64,000 nt of DNA, taken from positions 372,001 to 436,000 of the forward strand of contig NZ_CP049298.1 of the NCBI RefSeq assembly GCF_011058315.1, written 5' to 3'. The notes beneath the pieces are model-generated. The model worked only from the letters and a program-made list of their open reading frames with translations, was not told the DNA's origin and did no database searches. Position numbers and translations under genes: made by a program. Positions within the stretch are counted from its first letter, which is position 1. Each line of letters opens with the position of its first letter. Below are positions 45,510 to 53,590 of this stretch, piece after piece. This DNA comes from Chryseobacterium sp. POL2. Lineage in GTDB: Bacteria; Bacteroidota; Bacteroidia; Flavobacteriales; Weeksellaceae.

Positions 45510-46073
45510 TTAAAAATCTTTGTAAACGCTTAATAGCTCTTTTTTTGAATATTCTCCATTTTTTAGATAATATTCTTTATTGGGTTTTATGATTACAAAA
45601 CCACCATTCAAACTCTCATAATTAAAAAATATTTTTTTTATTATTGAATTCTGGTCTTTTAGCCAATTAATTTTATTACCGTGATAATAATATAAATTTG
45701 TTACTTTTTTATTTATAACCCAAAAATGTGAGCATTGCTTGGTTTTATTTGATTTTGAACTTAAATTTCTGTTAAAAATATCCCAAGGAACCTGATAGTT
45801 TTTATTATTGATTCGTGGATTGTCATCAATATAATTAATAATAATATTTTTAGATTTATCAATTTTAGAACTTGAAATTTCATTCAATTGGCTAATCAAG
45901 TTGTCATATGATTTTTCATCTAGAGTTCCTTTAGTATCACTTAAAATTGTAATGGTTTTTCCTGTATTATCTTTTACTTCGTATTTTGAAATTGAGTTGT
46001 TTTTTTGAGCTAATAGTGGAAGACAATTTGTTAGTAATAATACTAAAAAAGATATTAATTGTAATTGTTTCAT
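45510..46073 (-). CDS. Secreted hypothetical protein
   Basis: 187 residues with signal peptide (MKQLQLISFLVLLLTNCLPLLAQ). The rest is polar, Lys/Asn-rich with KYEVKDNTGKTITILSD and IIINYIDDNPRIN. A thioredoxin-like or oxidoreductase motif is absent. No family recognised. AT-rich; it lies just outside the cassette array. Confidence 0.6.
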   Translation of the reverse strand: MKQLQLISFLVLLLTNCLPLLAQKNNSISKYEVKDNTGKTITILSDTKGTLDEKSYDNLISQLNEISSSKIDKSKNIIINYIDDNPRINNKNYQVPWDIFNRNLSSKSNKTKQCSHFWVINKKVTNLYYYHGNKINWLKDQNSIIKKIFFNYESLNGGFVIIKPNKEYYLKNGEYSKKELLSVYKDF

Positions 46074-46451
46074 GAATTTTCTGCTTTTTAAATTCTACAC
46101 CTTCTCTCTGCATTTGAGCTCCCTTCTGTTGTCGAACCAATTCGTTATGTTTTACCGAGGCAATATTATGAGGTGGTGTTTTTTTATTAAGTTACCTATG
46201 ATTAAAAACTTTCAGAATTTCGGGAAAATCATACCCTTTACATACATTTGGGAGTCGAACCCAAATTCAATACTGTTTTACAATTTTACATTTTTACGGT
46301 TTACATTTTTATCCTTTTTACGTCAATGTAACTGTAATTGTTGCAATTTTTTTTCGGCTTATTCAGCCTATTTTGTATTCGGACAAAAACCTACACAAAT
46401 TCATCGGCAATTTGTTGCGTCCTTACTTTTCTGAAAGCCAATTTTTTTATC
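46074..46451. other. Gap left of the cassette array
   Basis: 378 bp with no convincing gene. A segment at 46246-46258 reads GGGAGTCGAACCC, like a tRNA T arm on the minus strand, but no cloverleaf can be built around it. The left limit of the array should lie here; no full repeat copy is present. Confidence 0.4.
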
Positions 46452-46976
46452 CTAACTCAAATTATCAACATCCTGATATTCAAAAGTGAGTTCAATCATT
46501 TTTTGATTCAATTTTTCAACTTTCGTTTGTATTTCTCTGATGCTGTTTTTATAGATTTTTATTTTTTCTTTAATTTCTTTCGATTGTAATAAGGGTCTGT
46601 ATTCCGTTAATACTTGTTTTCGAACTTCGCCTAAAATAACCCAAGAGTTTGAAGCTGTAGGTTTGGTTTTGGGTAAAATACTTTCATAGACTTCTTTCAG
46701 CATTTTTAGATTTTGCTTCTGTCTTATCAAATCATCAATATGATTTACTCTATTAAAATCGGCTATTTTTCCATTAATTTCTTCCGAAAACTTCAAAACA
46801 AGTTCAAGTTTTTCCATTGTTTCTTTATAAGGAAAACCTTCGCCATCTGTAGTTTTTACACCGTCTTCATAGATGTTTCCTACCACCATATTATTTTTTG
46901 CATTAAATTCCAAATCTCTAACATGATTAGAAATCTCGTTTTTCAATCTCAATGCTTCTATGATCTGTATTTCCAT
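46452..46976 (-). CDS. Coiled-coil protein, possibly DIP1984/septicolysin-like
   Basis: 174 residues, helical. EALRLKNEISNHVRDLEFNA at the start, NRVNHIDDLIRQKQNLKML in the middle and IREIQTKVEKLNQKMIEL at the end follow the order of helices in DIP1984-type proteins (EAL-R, N-R-N, LQ-LNW). By-eye match only. It is the leftmost gene of the array and shares its direction, but the repeat half-copy to its right is broken and no repeat is seen to its left. Confidence 0.6.
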   Translation of the reverse strand: MEIQIIEALRLKNEISNHVRDLEFNAKNNMVVGNIYEDGVKTTDGEGFPYKETMEKLELVLKFSEEINGKIADFNRVNHIDDLIRQKQNLKMLKEVYESILPKTKPTASNSWVILGEVRKQVLTEYRPLLQSKEIKEKIKIYKNSIREIQTKVEKLNQKMIELTFEYQDVDNLS

Positions 46977-47089
46977 TTGTGTCTTTTTGTTTTATTAAAT
47001 TTTTGCTTTTTTCAGGTTGCTAAAGTTAAAGAATAAAACAATATGAATTCTCAGAATCTCCGATTCCATTGAAAGATTATAAAGATAGA

Positions 47090-47171
47090 GGAAAAAGCAG
47101 CGGCGGGATATTTTCAAAAAATTCAACTTTTACAAAAACCCGCATTTTGCCAATACACTGTTAGCGGAAGT
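47090..47171. repeat. Cassette repeat A (right half only)
   Basis: Keeps the second hairpin arm (GAAAAAGCAG), the stem arm CCCGCATTTTGCCAATAC and the end GTTAGCGGAAGT (47160-47171). The left half with GTATTGGCGAAG is missing, so this copy is truncated. Confidence 0.85.
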
Positions 47172-47178
47172 CGCAATT

Positions 47179-47481
47179 TTAGTTAATTAGTAAATTAATT
47201 CTTCTTCCAAGTCCAAACTCAAAAATTTTATATAAAGTTGAAAGTTGAATATCACATTTACCATTTTCCAATCTTGAAATATAACTTTTCTTAGTTCCAA
47301 CTTTTTCAGCAAGTTGCTCTTGTGTCATTTTCGCTTCTTTACGTGCTTCTTTCAACATTTCACTAATTACAAAATATTGTGCTTTTTCTTCGAATTCATC
47401 GCGTTTTTCAGTTCCTATTTCCCCGTATTTGATGTTTAATAATTCATCGAAATTATTCACATCACTTATTTTATTTTTCAT
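47179..47481 (-). CDS. HTH-type antitoxin (HigA/XRE family)
   Basis: 100 residues. The C-terminal half is a Cro/C1-type HTH: EARKEAKMTQEQLAEKVGTK, SYISRLENGKCDIQLSTLYK. The N-terminal part is an acidic helix likely to wrap the toxin. It starts 3 bp after the stop of the toxin gene; toxin-first order is typical of HigBA. It should neutralise the toxin and repress the shared promoter. Its stop lies 7 bp from repeat A, so the pair fills one cassette. Confidence 0.9.
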   Translation of the reverse strand: MKNKISDVNNFDELLNIKYGEIGTEKRDEFEEKAQYFVISEMLKEARKEAKMTQEQLAEKVGTKKSYISRLENGKCDIQLSTLYKIFEFGLGRRINLLIN

Positions 47482-47484
47482 TTT

Positions 47485-47826
47485 CTATTTTTTAGAATTT
47501 AAATATTTATTTTTCAATTTAAGAGCTAATTCAATTTCTTTTTTTGGTGTTTTTTGAGTTTTCTTTTGGAAAGCGTTGAACAAAACAACTAAATTTCCTT
47601 TATCAAAACAGCAAAAAATTCTATAAATATTACTTTCAAACTCAATTCGAATTTCGTAAAGTCCGTCTGTTTCTGCCATATGTTGCAAAAACTTCTTCGG
47701 AACATTTTGAACTGTTCTGACAAGTTTAAAAACATATTCAATTTTCTCTTGAACTTTTTCGTTTTGTTCCAAATAGAAATTAACAAAATACCGTTCGTAG
47801 AAAATAATTTTTCTCTCAAAATTCAT
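47485..47826 (-). CDS. RelE/HigB-type toxin (Gp49 family)
   Basis: 113 residues. KFLQHMAETDGLYEIRIEFE, NIYRIFCCFDKGNLVVLFNA and FQKKTQKTPKKEIELALKLK are the strands and the basic end of the phage Gp49/HigB fold. Expected to cleave mRNA at the ribosome. First gene of the cassette, with its own promoter at 47831-47861. Loss of the cassette would free the toxin, so it would stabilise the array. Confidence 0.9.
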   Translation of the reverse strand: MNFERKIIFYERYFVNFYLEQNEKVQEKIEYVFKLVRTVQNVPKKFLQHMAETDGLYEIRIEFESNIYRIFCCFDKGNLVVLFNAFQKKTQKTPKKEIELALKLKNKYLNSKK

Positions 47827-47830
47827 GTTA

Positions 47831-47861
47831 CAAAGTTAACTTAAAAGTTATCAATTTGCAA
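47831..47861 (-). promoter_or_regulatory. Promoter of the toxin-antitoxin cassette
   Basis: On the minus strand: TTGC (-33), 19-bp spacer, TAACTTTG (-7), a near-perfect Bacteroidota promoter ending 5 bp before the toxin ATG (so a very short leader or leaderless message). It lies inside the cassette, between repeat B and the gene. Confidence 0.75.
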
Positions 47862-47902
47862 GTTTATTCTGAAATATTTTTAAAGCGGAAAGCTTGGATG
47901 CG

Positions 47903-48106
47903 ATTTCTGCTAACGGAAAAAGTATTGGCGAAGTGCGGGCTTTCGAAGAACTAAAAGTTCAAGAAAGTTCGGGCGTAGCCAATATTTTTTCAATGGAACT
48001 AAGTTAAACAAAAATGTGGAATTGGAAAATATTGACGGCTAAATATTACAAATAGTTCAACTTAGAGCTTCACCCCGCATTTTGCCAATACAATGTTAGC
48101 AGAAGT
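47903..48106. repeat. Cassette repeat B
   Basis: 204 bp. Left end ATTTCTGCTAAC, right end GTTAGCAGAAGT. Basal stem GTATTGGCGAAGTGCGGG with CCCGCATTTTGCCAATAC. First hairpin CTTTC-GAA-GAAC...GTTC-AA-GAAAG; second hairpin AATATTTT... with ...AAAATATT. Confidence 0.9.
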
Positions 48107-48111
48107 ATTTT

Positions 48112-48969
48112 TTAACTTCCTTGAAAAAGATAACAGGCAATATTAGATTTTGGTGAGTAAAAAACATACAAGTTTCCATTTCCACTGCCGAATTGAAGAT
48201 TTTCTTCAGGAAAATTTACAGGAGAACTAGTAATTTCGGGGCCGCTATTCAATTGTAATATGAAATTCATAGTTTCATTAGTTTTTGGACATTTTGGAAT
48301 TTCAGGATATTGCACCCATAGTGGAATTCCCGAATGACCAATTTCTCCTAATTCATCAGATTCATGGAAATTGAATTTCAAAGTTTTGTAAATTACATTT
48401 TGATTATTTTCTTCTAATTCATCGTATAGATATTCTAATTCTTCCAATTCATCATCTGTATCTAGAATTGAAATTACATTCTCTTTACTGTAGTCCAAAT
48501 AAATTTTTGTAAAATCTGTGTAAACTGGAACAAAAAGGTGTAATGGTGAAGTCAAATAATCCAAATATTTATTTCTTTGACTGATAAAACCTAAATATTG
48601 AAATTTGATATTTGAATTATTTATAAAAGAAATTTCAGGTGGTGGTGTTCCTCCAAGTTGGTTAATTCCATTCTCTGAAAGATTAATATTAGAAAATGTA
48701 TGTTCTTTAAATTTTCTGAAAGTAAGATTTTTCTCTTTTTTCAATAAAATTCTATTATGTTTTTCCTGATTTTCATAATCAAACATTTTAGTCAATTTTT
48801 CATCTTCAAAAATTAATTCCCGAAATTCATCAAATTTTAATGCGGTCTCTTTGCTCACAGAATGAGTTTTTAGGATATCAAAATATTCATCTTCGCTTTC
48901 AAAGTTTATTTCAGGTAGAACTAGAAAAATACTTTTAGTTTTTTCACTTGAAAATAGATTTTTAAACAT
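48112..48969 (-). CDS. Cassette gene: DUF1963/YwqG-like protein
   Basis: 285 residues, acidic, cytosolic. The central and C-terminal order GINQLGGTPPPEISF, HSGIPLWVQYPEIPKCPKTNETMNFILQLNS and GNGNLYVFYSPKSNIACYLF matches DUF1963 proteins (GG-P, W-x-P-xC, M-F--Q). Their function is unknown; many sit near immunity or toxin loci. The stop is 5 bp from repeat B and the start 14 bp from repeat C. Confidence 0.7.
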   Translation of the reverse strand: MFKNLFSSEKTKSIFLVLPEINFESEDEYFDILKTHSVSKETALKFDEFRELIFEDEKLTKMFDYENQEKHNRILLKKEKNLTFRKFKEHTFSNINLSENGINQLGGTPPPEISFINNSNIKFQYLGFISQRNKYLDYLTSPLHLFVPVYTDFTKIYLDYSKENVISILDTDDELEELEYLYDELEENNQNVIYKTLKFNFHESDELGEIGHSGIPLWVQYPEIPKCPKTNETMNFILQLNSGPEITSSPVNFPEENLQFGSGNGNLYVFYSPKSNIACYLFQGS

Positions 48970-48983
48970 ATTGTTGGGATAAT

Positions 48984-49186
48984 ATTTCTGCTAACGGAAA
49001 AAGTATTGGCGAAGTGCGGGAATTCGAAGGACTGAATGTTCAAGAATTCAGAAACGTAGCCGATGCTTTTTCACTTCTGCTAACTTACAAAAAATTGCAG
49101 AATTGAAAAGCATTCGGCGGAATATTTTTACAAAATTTCAACGTTCCCTAAATCCAGCATTTTGCAAAACCTATGTTAGCAGAAGT
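48984..49186. repeat. Cassette repeat C
   Basis: 203 bp. Ends ATTTCTGCTAAC and GTTAGCAGAAGT. First hairpin is of the GAATTC-GAA-GGAC...GTTC-AA-GAATTC kind, second ATGCTTTTTC with GAAAAGCAT. The right basal arm is slightly decayed (CAGCATTTTGCAAAAC). Confidence 0.9.
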
Positions 49187-49963
49187 TTATTTTTTGTAAA
49201 AGAATGTTCCTTCTTCTTCTGTTACCTTCCAATCTTGGTTTTTTATACCTTTGACTTTCAGTTTTTCATAAAGTTCCTTTGTTCCTTGAATTGTCATGGT
49301 ATATTGTTCACGGTTACTCATATTTTTTTCATCTAAAACATAGCTAACACTGTATTCTCCCTTTTTTGTAATTTTTTCAATCAACGGATCTAAATACTCG
49401 CTAATACCTTTTGGATGTGGGAACTCTGAAGATTTTTTAAATTCCATTTTGAAACTTCCCTCATATTTAAATTGCGGTGAATAATTAAATAAATATTTTG
49501 GATTCTTTTTCTGTTCTAAAAGAAAGGATTTGTAATTTTCTTTTGAATTAAATTTCACTTTCTTAAATTCATAATCAAAAGGATTAGTTTTGTTTAATTC
49601 CGAAATTTGATTTAAATCGAATTTATATGTATGACCGTCATGTGTCATAGCACTTTTCTGAGTAGGATTAATTGTCCAAGAACCTATTTCTTTATAATTT
49701 TTAATTACAGTAAGTTTAAAATTTGGATTTTCCAATGAGTTTGGAACTTCTTCTCCAAGCTTTATATTTTTTGTAAATTTTTCAATTTGACTTTGGTCTT
49801 CAATTACAAAATTATAATTCTCATAAGTTTTGTTTTTGTCAAATTGAGGATATCGTCCAATTATCTTAGTAGTATTATCAATTTTTAGTGTATCAAATAA
49901 AACTTTTTGTGCAAAAGTTTGAACACTTAAGATTAATATTAATGGAATGATTTTCTTTGTCAT
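49187..49963 (-). CDS. Cassette gene: secreted hypothetical protein
   Basis: 258 residues from MTKKIIPLILILSVQTFAQ (49963), a signal peptide; the longer frame to 50038 runs into repeat D and is not used. The mature part is Lys-rich with beta-strand pattern (KFNSKENYKSFLLEQKKN, YSVSYVLDEKNMSNREQYTM). No family recognised. The stop codon directly touches repeat C; the start is 15 bp from repeat D. Confidence 0.7.
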   Translation of the reverse strand: MTKKIIPLILILSVQTFAQKVLFDTLKIDNTTKIIGRYPQFDKNKTYENYNFVIEDQSQIEKFTKNIKLGEEVPNSLENPNFKLTVIKNYKEIGSWTINPTQKSAMTHDGHTYKFDLNQISELNKTNPFDYEFKKVKFNSKENYKSFLLEQKKNPKYLFNYSPQFKYEGSFKMEFKKSSEFPHPKGISEYLDPLIEKITKKGEYSVSYVLDEKNMSNREQYTMTIQGTKELYEKLKVKGIKNQDWKVTEEEGTFFYKK

Positions 49964-49978
49964 GCTGTTTGGTGATAA

Positions 49979-50182
49979 ATTTCTGCTAACGGAAAAAGTA
50001 TTGGCGAAGTGCGGGCTTTCGAAGAACTGAAAGTTCAAGAACGACCAAGCGTAGCGAATGCTTTTTCAAGTACACTAAAATAAGAAAAAAAAGTGGAATT
50101 GAAAAGCATGAGCGGATTATTTTTTCTGCTTTTCAATTCTTCCCTAAATCCCGCATTTTGCCAATACATTGTTACGCGCAGT
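49979..50182. repeat. Cassette repeat D
   Basis: 204 bp. Left end ATTTCTGCTAAC matches the start of the unit to its left, right end GTTACGCGCAGT matches the far end of the unit to its right; the two ends do not match each other. Second hairpin AATGCTTTTTCA with TGAAAAGCAT. Confidence 0.9.
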
Positions 50183-50680
50183 AGAAAATGAGAACTTTTC
50201 AACGCTGAAAAATAGTTCTAAAAAATTATGAGCAATTAAATCACAAACAAATCAGATGAATAAAACGAAGCTTAACCAGTTTTCAAACTGCATTTTTCCA
50301 GCAAAATTTAAAACTCAATTATCTGAAATTTTTCTCGATGGTTTCTGCGAAAAGTAAAATTGAAAATTCGTAAAAAATAAAAGTTATTTTTATGAAAATA
50401 TTAAAATGATAAATTTTTCAACTATGGTTTCTGAAGTTGATATTTTCTGATTTTTTCAAATGAGAAAAATTTCAATTATAAAAAAAGAAAAGAGTAGAAG
50501 AAGCTTAAAACGTTAGAAAATTTTAAGCGAAAAAAACTCGAAATTTATTTGTCGAGAAAAGTGTTTCCAAGAAAATTTAAGAACTTTTTAAACCCAATAT
50601 TTCTACTGAATTTTTTCTTATAAAAACCAAAAATATAAATGTTAAAAAAAGAGAAATTATTATCCGAAAACGCGCTAATC
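50183..50680 (-). other. Gene-less cassette between repeats D and E
   Basis: 498 bp bounded by GTTACGCGCAGTAG and its near-complement CTATTGCGTGTAAC. No reading frame of useful length on either strand. Very AT-rich with many short inverted A/T tracts (GAAAATTTTA-like). It could encode an RNA or be a decayed gene; in integrons, non-coding cassettes are common. Confidence 0.6.
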
Positions 50681-50883
50681 TATTGCGTGTAACGAAAAAG
50701 TATTTGCGAAGTGCGGGCTGGATTTAACTGAAAGTTTAATTCAGACTGTGGTGAGCAAAATGCTTTTTCAGATTGTTAAATTACAAATAAAATCAAGATG
50801 AAAAGCATTTTTGCGTGTAAATTGTTGATGCTTTTCAACTTTGATTTAACCCCGCATTTTGCCAATACAATGTTAGCTGTAGT
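50681..50883. repeat. Cassette repeat E
   Basis: 203 bp. Left TATTGCGTGTAAC, right GTTAGCTGTAGT. First hairpin of the CTGGATT...AATTCAG kind, second ATGCTTTTTCA with TGAAAAGCAT. Basal left arm reads GTATTTGCGAAGTGCGGG. Confidence 0.9.
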
Positions 50884-51454
50884 TTCTTTGCTTTTTCAAT
50901 TGTTTTTTTGAAATCATAATTATGAAAATTGAATTTATTGCAAACAAATAATAACCAATTTTAAATTGATTTATATTTTCAACAATTTCTGTAATAATTA
51001 ATCCAAATGTTGATAAAATTAAAATTCCAAAATTTAAAATACCCAATTTGAAGGTTAGTCTGTAATTATTGATAAAAGTAAAAATTAATATTACAGCTGA
51101 GTTTAGTAAAATTAACAAAAATCCAAATAATGGATAAAAAGTTTTATCATCTAAAATTGATTTCAATTTTATTTCTCCAAAAACCTGAAATATTAGTTCA
51201 TAAAAGTTTAGGGTGCTTTTTTTCTTAGCTTCAGTAAATTCCTGATCTCTTTGTTTATTATTCTTAATTACTTCAGTTTCAGCAGTAGGGGAATTTATAA
51301 CTTTTCCATTTTCTAATTGAGTTATTTCTACAGTTTCTACTTTATGAATAGGCAACTTTTCTAATTTACTATCAGAACAAGTTTGTAAAAATGGAAGTAA
51401 AAAAATCATAAAACTTAAGGAAACCAAAGTTCTCAATTTTATTGAATTTTTCAT
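50873..51454 (-). CDS. Cassette gene: lipoprotein-like membrane protein
   Basis: 193 residues. A lipobox-like LPFLQTCSDS follows an N-terminal hydrophobic segment, then a polar stretch (40-85) and three to four membrane helices (PLFGFLLILLNSAVILIFTF, LNFGILILSTFGLIITEI, YYLFAINSIFIIMI). Family not recognised. Its TAA stop is part of the repeat core (GCTAAC), so the repeat supplies the end of the gene. Confidence 0.65.
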   Translation of the reverse strand: MKNSIKLRTLVSLSFMIFLLPFLQTCSDSKLEKLPIHKVETVEITQLENGKVINSPTAETEVIKNNKQRDQEFTEAKKKSTLNFYELIFQVFGEIKLKSILDDKTFYPLFGFLLILLNSAVILIFTFINNYRLTFKLGILNFGILILSTFGLIITEIVENINQFKIGYYLFAINSIFIIMISKKQLKKQRNYS

Positions 51455-51474
51455 TTATGGATGATTTTTTTTTG

Positions 51475-51678
51475 AAATTACAGCTAACGAAAAAGTATTG
51501 GCGAAGTGCGGGCTTTCGAAGAACGAAAAGTTCAAGAAAGACTGTACGAAGCAAATTGCTTTTTCAGATTGTTAAATTACAAAAATAATCAATATGAAAA
51601 GCAAGTTGCGACTAAAAAAGTAGAGTAGTTCAACTCAGACTTAACCCCGCATTTTGCCAATACAATGTTAGCTGTAGT
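51475..51678. repeat. Cassette repeat F
   Basis: 204 bp. Left AATTACAGCTAAC, right GTTAGCTGTAGT. Second hairpin TTGCTTTTTCA with TGAAAAGCAA: both partners changed relative to the ATGC/GCAT form of other copies, a compensatory pair. First hairpin CTTTC...GAAAG. Confidence 0.9.
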
Positions 51679-51680
51679 TT

Positions 51681-52160
51681 TTATGCACCAATATTTAATT
51701 CAGTAGATATTATTGCAAAAAGTATTAATGCATAAATTTCAAACGGACTTTTGGATGAGAATTCAAAATTATAGTTTATAGGATTTAAAAATTTTCCAGT
51801 CTGTTTTACAACTCCAAAATTATTTCCATTTATTTGAATTTTGCCTTCATAAAAACCCATAAGTTTGCTTTTTGTTTCTATTGAAATAATATTATTTCTG
51901 ACAGATAATTCTATTGAATTTTGCTTTTCGAGAAATTCTATGTTTTCTGACAAATTTTGTTCATTAATTATAAAATTTTTTCGTGAAGTATTAAAAAGAC
52001 CTCTTGTAAATTGATATTCGAGTAATATTTTATCGTTTATGTCTACAATTTGAAATGTGCTTTTATATTTAAAAAATCTCCATTTTCCTAACTCTTTTAT
52101 TCGAAATAAGAAAAAATTGTTTTCATCAAAAAAATTTTCTACACTTGCTCGATATTTCAT
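51681..52160 (-). CDS. Cassette gene: hypothetical beta-rich protein
   Basis: 159 residues, mostly predicted beta strands (WRFFKYKSTFQIVDINDKIL, KLMGFYEGKIQINGNNFGVV), with a C-terminal hydrophobic segment (FEIYALILFAIISTEL). The layout is reminiscent of tubby/LURP-type scramblase-like folds, but only loosely. The stop is 2 bp from repeat F. Confidence 0.6.
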   Translation of the reverse strand: MKYRASVENFFDENNFFLFRIKELGKWRFFKYKSTFQIVDINDKILLEYQFTRGLFNTSRKNFIINEQNLSENIEFLEKQNSIELSVRNNIISIETKSKLMGFYEGKIQINGNNFGVVKQTGKFLNPINYNFEFSSKSPFEIYALILFAIISTELNIGA

Positions 52161-52180
52161 TAAACCTTCTGTTTTGAAAA

Positions 52181-52382
52181 ATTACAGGTAACGGAAAAAG
52201 TATTGGCGAAGTGCGGGCTGGATTTAACTGAAAGTTCAATTCAGACTGAGCGAAGCCGATGCTTTTTCAGATTGTCTAAATTAAGAAAAAAAACAATATG
52301 AAAAGCAGCGGCGAATAAAAAAGTAGAGTAGTTCAACTTACCCTTAAACCCCGCATTTTGCCAATACAATGTTACCTGCAGT
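52181..52382. repeat. Cassette repeat G
   Basis: 202 bp. Left ATTACAGGTAAC, right GTTACCTGCAGT. First hairpin CTGGATT...AATTCAG, second GATGCTTTTTCA with TGAAAAGCA. Basal stem intact. Confidence 0.9.
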
Positions 52383-52386
52383 TTTT

Positions 52387-52941
52387 TTATTTCTTTATTC
52401 CTCCAAATATTTCTCTTAATTCTATTCGCTTTTCTGTAATAATTTCGTTGTTACTATTTTTGAAAAGTGATTTTAAATTCTCCCAAAAAGTCTTTTTTTC
52501 AAAATTTATAGTTGTTGAATATTCATCTTGTTCATCAATATATATTTTTGACTTAAATAATTTTCCATTTTTATAAAATTGGACTTCAGTTCCTTTTAAT
52601 CCGTTGTCAAGTTGATTATTTATGGCGTTCTTGTTAATTTCGTTAAATTCTAGACCTGGATTTCCGTACGATTCATTTTCTGTAAAATCGTTGGCATAAA
52701 AATATTCAATTTCTTGTTGTTTCGTAAAACCAATTGTTTTTGGATTTTCAAAATGCATCCAAATTAATTTGTCACCTAAATATCCAATTTTTATTTTCGT
52801 TTTTTCATTTTGATTTATTGATATATATTCTTCTATATCAGTATCTCCATGTTTTCCATGATCAATTCGACAATATAAATTTGATTCTTTTAATTTGTCT
52901 TTGAAAAATGATTTCCAATTTTCTTCTTTATTGATGCTCAT
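52387..52941 (-). CDS. Cassette gene: hypothetical acidic protein
   Basis: 184 residues, cytosolic, Lys/Glu/Asn-rich (SINKEENWKSFFKDKLKESN, DKLIWMHFENPKTIGFTKQQ, GTEVQFYKNGKLFKSKIYID). No known domain recognised. The stop is 4 bp from repeat G and the start 19 bp from repeat H, filling the cassette. Confidence 0.6.
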   Translation of the reverse strand: MSINKEENWKSFFKDKLKESNLYCRIDHGKHGDTDIEEYISINQNEKTKIKIGYLGDKLIWMHFENPKTIGFTKQQEIEYFYANDFTENESYGNPGLEFNEINKNAINNQLDNGLKGTEVQFYKNGKLFKSKIYIDEQDEYSTTINFEKKTFWENLKSLFKNSNNEIITEKRIELREIFGGIKK

Positions 52942-52960
52942 TTGCGTTATGTTTGGAAAA

Positions 52961-53163
52961 ATTGCAGGTAACGGAAAAAGTATTGGCGAAGTGCGGGAAT
53001 TCGAAGGACTGAAAGTTCAAGAATTCAGAAACGTAGCCGATGCTTTTTCACTTCTGCTAACTTACAAAAAATCGCAGAATTGAAAAGCATTCGGCGGAAT
53101 ATTTTTACAAAATTTCAACGTTTACAAAATCCCGCATTTTGCCAATACACTGTTATATGCAGT
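52961..53163. repeat. Cassette repeat H
   Basis: 203 bp, nearly identical in the interior to copy C (GAATTC first hairpin, ATGCTTTTTC / GAAAAGCAT second). Left ATTGCAGGTAAC, right GTTATATGCAGT. Confidence 0.9.
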
Positions 53164-53208
53164 GCTTTTTGTTCATACAGTTTGTAAATATGCAGGAGTA
53201 GCGGAGGG

Positions 53209-53305
53209 AAATTTATTCTTTTTTGACGGTGGGAAAAAGAGGAACGGGAAAAGCTCTTTTGCAGTCTTTGGTTTTGCGGCTGGTGGAGCGGACTGCAAAT
53301 GTGCT
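53209..53305. repeat. Second repeat family, copy 1
   Basis: AAATTTATTCTTTTTT (53209-53224), then AGCTCTTTTGCA (53252-53263), 30 bp, TGCAAATGTGCT (53294-53305). The last two form an imperfect inverted repeat (10 of 12). GC-richer than its surroundings. A matching copy lies at 61745-61840. Confidence 0.65.
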
Positions 53306-53351
53306 TTTTCCTTTACGGTGGACTTTTTTGCAAGTCTGATTTTCAATTATG

Positions 53352-53510
53352 TAAGAATATTGTTTACAATCGGAAGAATGTAATTTACAAACACGAAAAT
53401 AGAACTTTCAAACGCTCCAATATAAATTACAAACACGAAAATATAATTTACAAATGCAAGAATATAACTACACATCGTGCCAATATAATTTATAAACGTA
53501 AGAATATAAA
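53352..53510. repeat. Degenerate short tandem repeat
   Basis: About eight loosely conserved units of 18-24 bp with the consensus AAGAATATAATTTACAAACACG. Spacing is not regular enough for CRISPR. It lies downstream of the terminator of the 240-residue protein gene. Confidence 0.6.
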
Positions 53511-53537
53511 AAAATCCTAACAGAATATTCCGTTAGG
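53507..53537 (-). terminator. Rho-independent terminator
   Basis: TCCTAAC (53514-53520) pairs with GTTAGGA (53531-53537) around GAATATTC; seven Ts follow on the minus strand. It ends the gene at 53591. Confidence 0.82.
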
Positions 53538-53590
53538 ATACAAGAATATAAAATCAAGATGGTCTAATTGAAAATCTTCCTGCTGCAATA

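Noticed and set aside
46240-46280. tRNA T-arm-like segment GGGTTCGACTCCC on the minus strand
   Set aside because: No acceptor, D or anticodon stems can be formed around it; possibly an att remnant, but unsupported.
47090-53163. Regular repeats separated by unique DNA, as in a CRISPR array
   Set aside because: Repeats are about 204 bp, the spacers are 500-880 bp and mostly code for proteins, and there are no cas genes.
47903-53163. Repeats as independently inserted MITE-like elements
   Set aside because: No target duplication is seen, the outer ends vary and match across genes rather than within a repeat, and all genes share one direction. Not formally excluded.
53352-53510. Short tandem units as CRISPR or as coding repeats
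   Set aside because: Unit length is irregular (18-24 bp), there are no unique spacers and no open frame.
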